Shown piece by piece: positions 63,127 through 64,000 of a DNA stretch of 64,000 nt. Numbering within the stretch: the stretch's first letter is position 1; each line of letters starts with the position of its first letter. The DNA comes from Planococcus halotolerans (GTDB lineage: Bacteria; Bacillota; Bacilli; Bacillales_A; Planococcaceae). The stretch is taken from the NCBI RefSeq assembly GCF_003289955.1, contig NZ_QLZR01000001.1, forward strand, positions 310,001-374,000, written 5' to 3'. Below the pieces are notes generated by a model. It was given only the letters and a program-made list of their open reading frames with translations. It was not told the DNA's origin and ran no database searches. The translations under genes were made by a program, and so were the position numbers.

Positions 63127-63606
63127 TTATATCTTTTCCAATATGAAAAAATAAGGGATTTCAGCAGTTTTTTCATCCATCATTCCGAGCAGGACACCCT
63201 CCTCGATTTTCCTGAAATGATCAATAATCGGCAAATTATCATATATCATCGCCGCACTTACTTTCCCTCGGTGCAGCACTTTGCGCATACGTGCTTTTCC
63301 GCCGACAGCTTTTATCAGTTTTCGGCTGTCCATCATTGGCACCGGATCAACCGCAAAAACATTGCCGGTCGGGCCTTCGAACAGCAGGGGATCGACGTTT
63401 TCAGCATCATGAAAGGCTTTTCCATACCAATTCAGTCTTTTCAGCAGACCGTCCATTGGGTGGCCGGTATGAAATTCCTTTCCGCGCCAAGTACCCGGCA
63501 GTTCTTCAAGAGACACTTCGCCAAATTGATCAAACAATCGGCATGCAGTATGTGTATCTGTCCCGCCTTTTTCCAAAATCAACCTGAATTCATTCAGAGC
63601 ATCCAT
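63127..63606 (-). CDS. GXWXG/DUF4334 domain protein
   Basis: 159 residues. The N-terminal GXWXG domain is seen in LEELPGTWRGKEFHTGHPMD (about residues 34-53) with LNWYGKAFHDAENVDPLLF; the C-terminal DUF4334 part has GKARMRKVLHRGKVSAAMIYDNLPIIDHF. Small soluble protein of unknown role; such proteins are often near dehydrogenases, as here with an SDR gene ending 11 bases upstream. ATG 63606. Likely an operon with that SDR. Confidence 0.87.
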   Translation of the reverse strand: MDALNEFRLILEKGGTDTHTACRLFDQFGEVSLEELPGTWRGKEFHTGHPMDGLLKRLNWYGKAFHDAENVDPLLFEGPTGNVFAVDPVPMMDSRKLIKAVGGKARMRKVLHRGKVSAAMIYDNLPIIDHFRKIEEGVLLGMMDEKTAEIPYFFILEKI

Positions 63607-63617
63607 CTCTTCACCCC

Positions 63618-64000
63618 TCAGATTTCAAGATCCCAATGCTTCGCTTCTTCCTCTTTCATTTGCTTCTCGGTTTCCTGTGGATAGACCGTACGGAATTTAT
63701 GATTGTCCTGTGGAATCACTTCCACCATTTTGGCAATCATGTCGTCCGCATCATATTGATCTTCGAGTGCCTGATCGGCTTCTTCCATATCTTCTTTTTT
63801 GGTGAAATGAATTTTTTCATCGTACCATTTCCATTTTGCTTCTGCACTGCGGTCATTGAAACCAGTATCAAAGGCGCCCGGATTAATAGTTGCCACCTGC
63901 ACGCCAAAGCCTTCCAATTCTTTTCGCATCGTTTTCGCAATCGCTTCAATGGTATGTTTGGTTGCGGTATATGGACCTACATACGGTGTTGACATGATGC
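63618..64000 (-). CDS. Short-chain dehydrogenase/reductase, C-terminal fragment (cut by window edge)
   Basis: About 127 residues are visible; the N-terminal nucleotide-binding half is outside the window. The catalytic pair is in GPYTATKHTIEAIAK (Tyr-x-x-x-Lys), followed by VATINPGAFDTGF, the usual segment after the active site in classical SDRs. The acidic, Lys/Glu-rich C-terminus ends just before the DUF4334 gene. An ATG at 63995 is internal to the domain and not the true start. Substrate unknown. Confidence 0.88.
   Translation of the reverse strand, partial: IMSTPYVGPYTATKHTIEAIAKTMRKELEGFGVQVATINPGAFDTGFNDRSAEAKWKWYDEKIHFTKKEDMEEADQALEDQYDADDMIAKMVEVIPQDNHKFRTVYPQETEKQMKEEEAKHWDLEI

Overview
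The window looks like chromosomal DNA of a low- to mid-GC Firmicute, most likely a member of the Planococcaceae (Planococcus/Planomicrobium type). The reasons are Bacillus-like Shine-Dalgarno sites before nearly every gene, Gram-positive lipoprotein signals, a SAM-I riboswitch, CcpA-type cre boxes, a complete hut operon, and a C30 (4,4'-diapo-) carotenoid cluster of the staphyloxanthin type. I found no rRNA, tRNA, insertion sequence, prophage or CRISPR array. Both ends cut genes: topB at the left and a short-chain dehydrogenase at the right.

Layout. 1-8 kb: start of topB, an NAD(P)-binding epimerase-like protein, then a tripartite tricarboxylate transporter operon (tctC-tctB-tctA plus a DASS-family carrier) beside a CitA/CitB-type two-component system, with a cre box on the operon's predicted -35 element. 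8-15 kb: M14 carboxypeptidase, OsmC protein, and a SAM-riboswitch-controlled metN-metI-metQ operon ending in an HcxA-like dehydrogenase, divergent from mtnE of the methionine salvage pathway. 15-24 kb: histidine utilisation genes hutU-hutI-hutG-(YjiH transporter)-hutH behind an AraC-type regulator; hutU carries a cre box at its start codon and hutH has a promoter followed by a terminator-like hairpin in its leader. 24-39 kb: housekeeping and accessory genes, including signal peptidase I, acetamidase/formamidase, a SEC-C protein, DUF421, a thioesterase, an AAC(3)-like acetyltransferase, a Fic toxin with its small inhibitor, aldehyde dehydrogenase with DUF779, RluF, a CBS protein, and an amino-acid ABC transporter behind an RpiR regulator.

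39-47 kb: two convergent carotenoid operons. The plus-strand one encodes a CruF-like hydratase, an acyltransferase, a glycosyltransferase and a CrtP-like oxidase. The minus-strand one encodes two CrtN-like desaturases and CrtM. Together they suggest a glycosylated, possibly acylated and hydroxylated C30 carotenoid acid. 47-54 kb: DbpA helicase; a two-gene ATP-grasp / alpha-E-transglutaminase unit in which two normally separate proteins are fused; a YtxH-like protein; a cupin-HD-GYP phosphodiesterase; and a small secreted protein. 54-64 kb: glutamate synthase gltB-gltD with an upstream cre box, RecQ, a strongly folded intergenic RNA-like element, a GXWXG/DUF4334 protein and the SDR fragment.

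Repeats worth notice are a 65-bp tandem duplication near 26.7 kb that shares a 20-nt core with a second intergenic spot at 34.2 kb, and a 5 x 21-bp array at 30.3 kb. All family assignments come from reading the translated sequences and their motifs; no database search was run.
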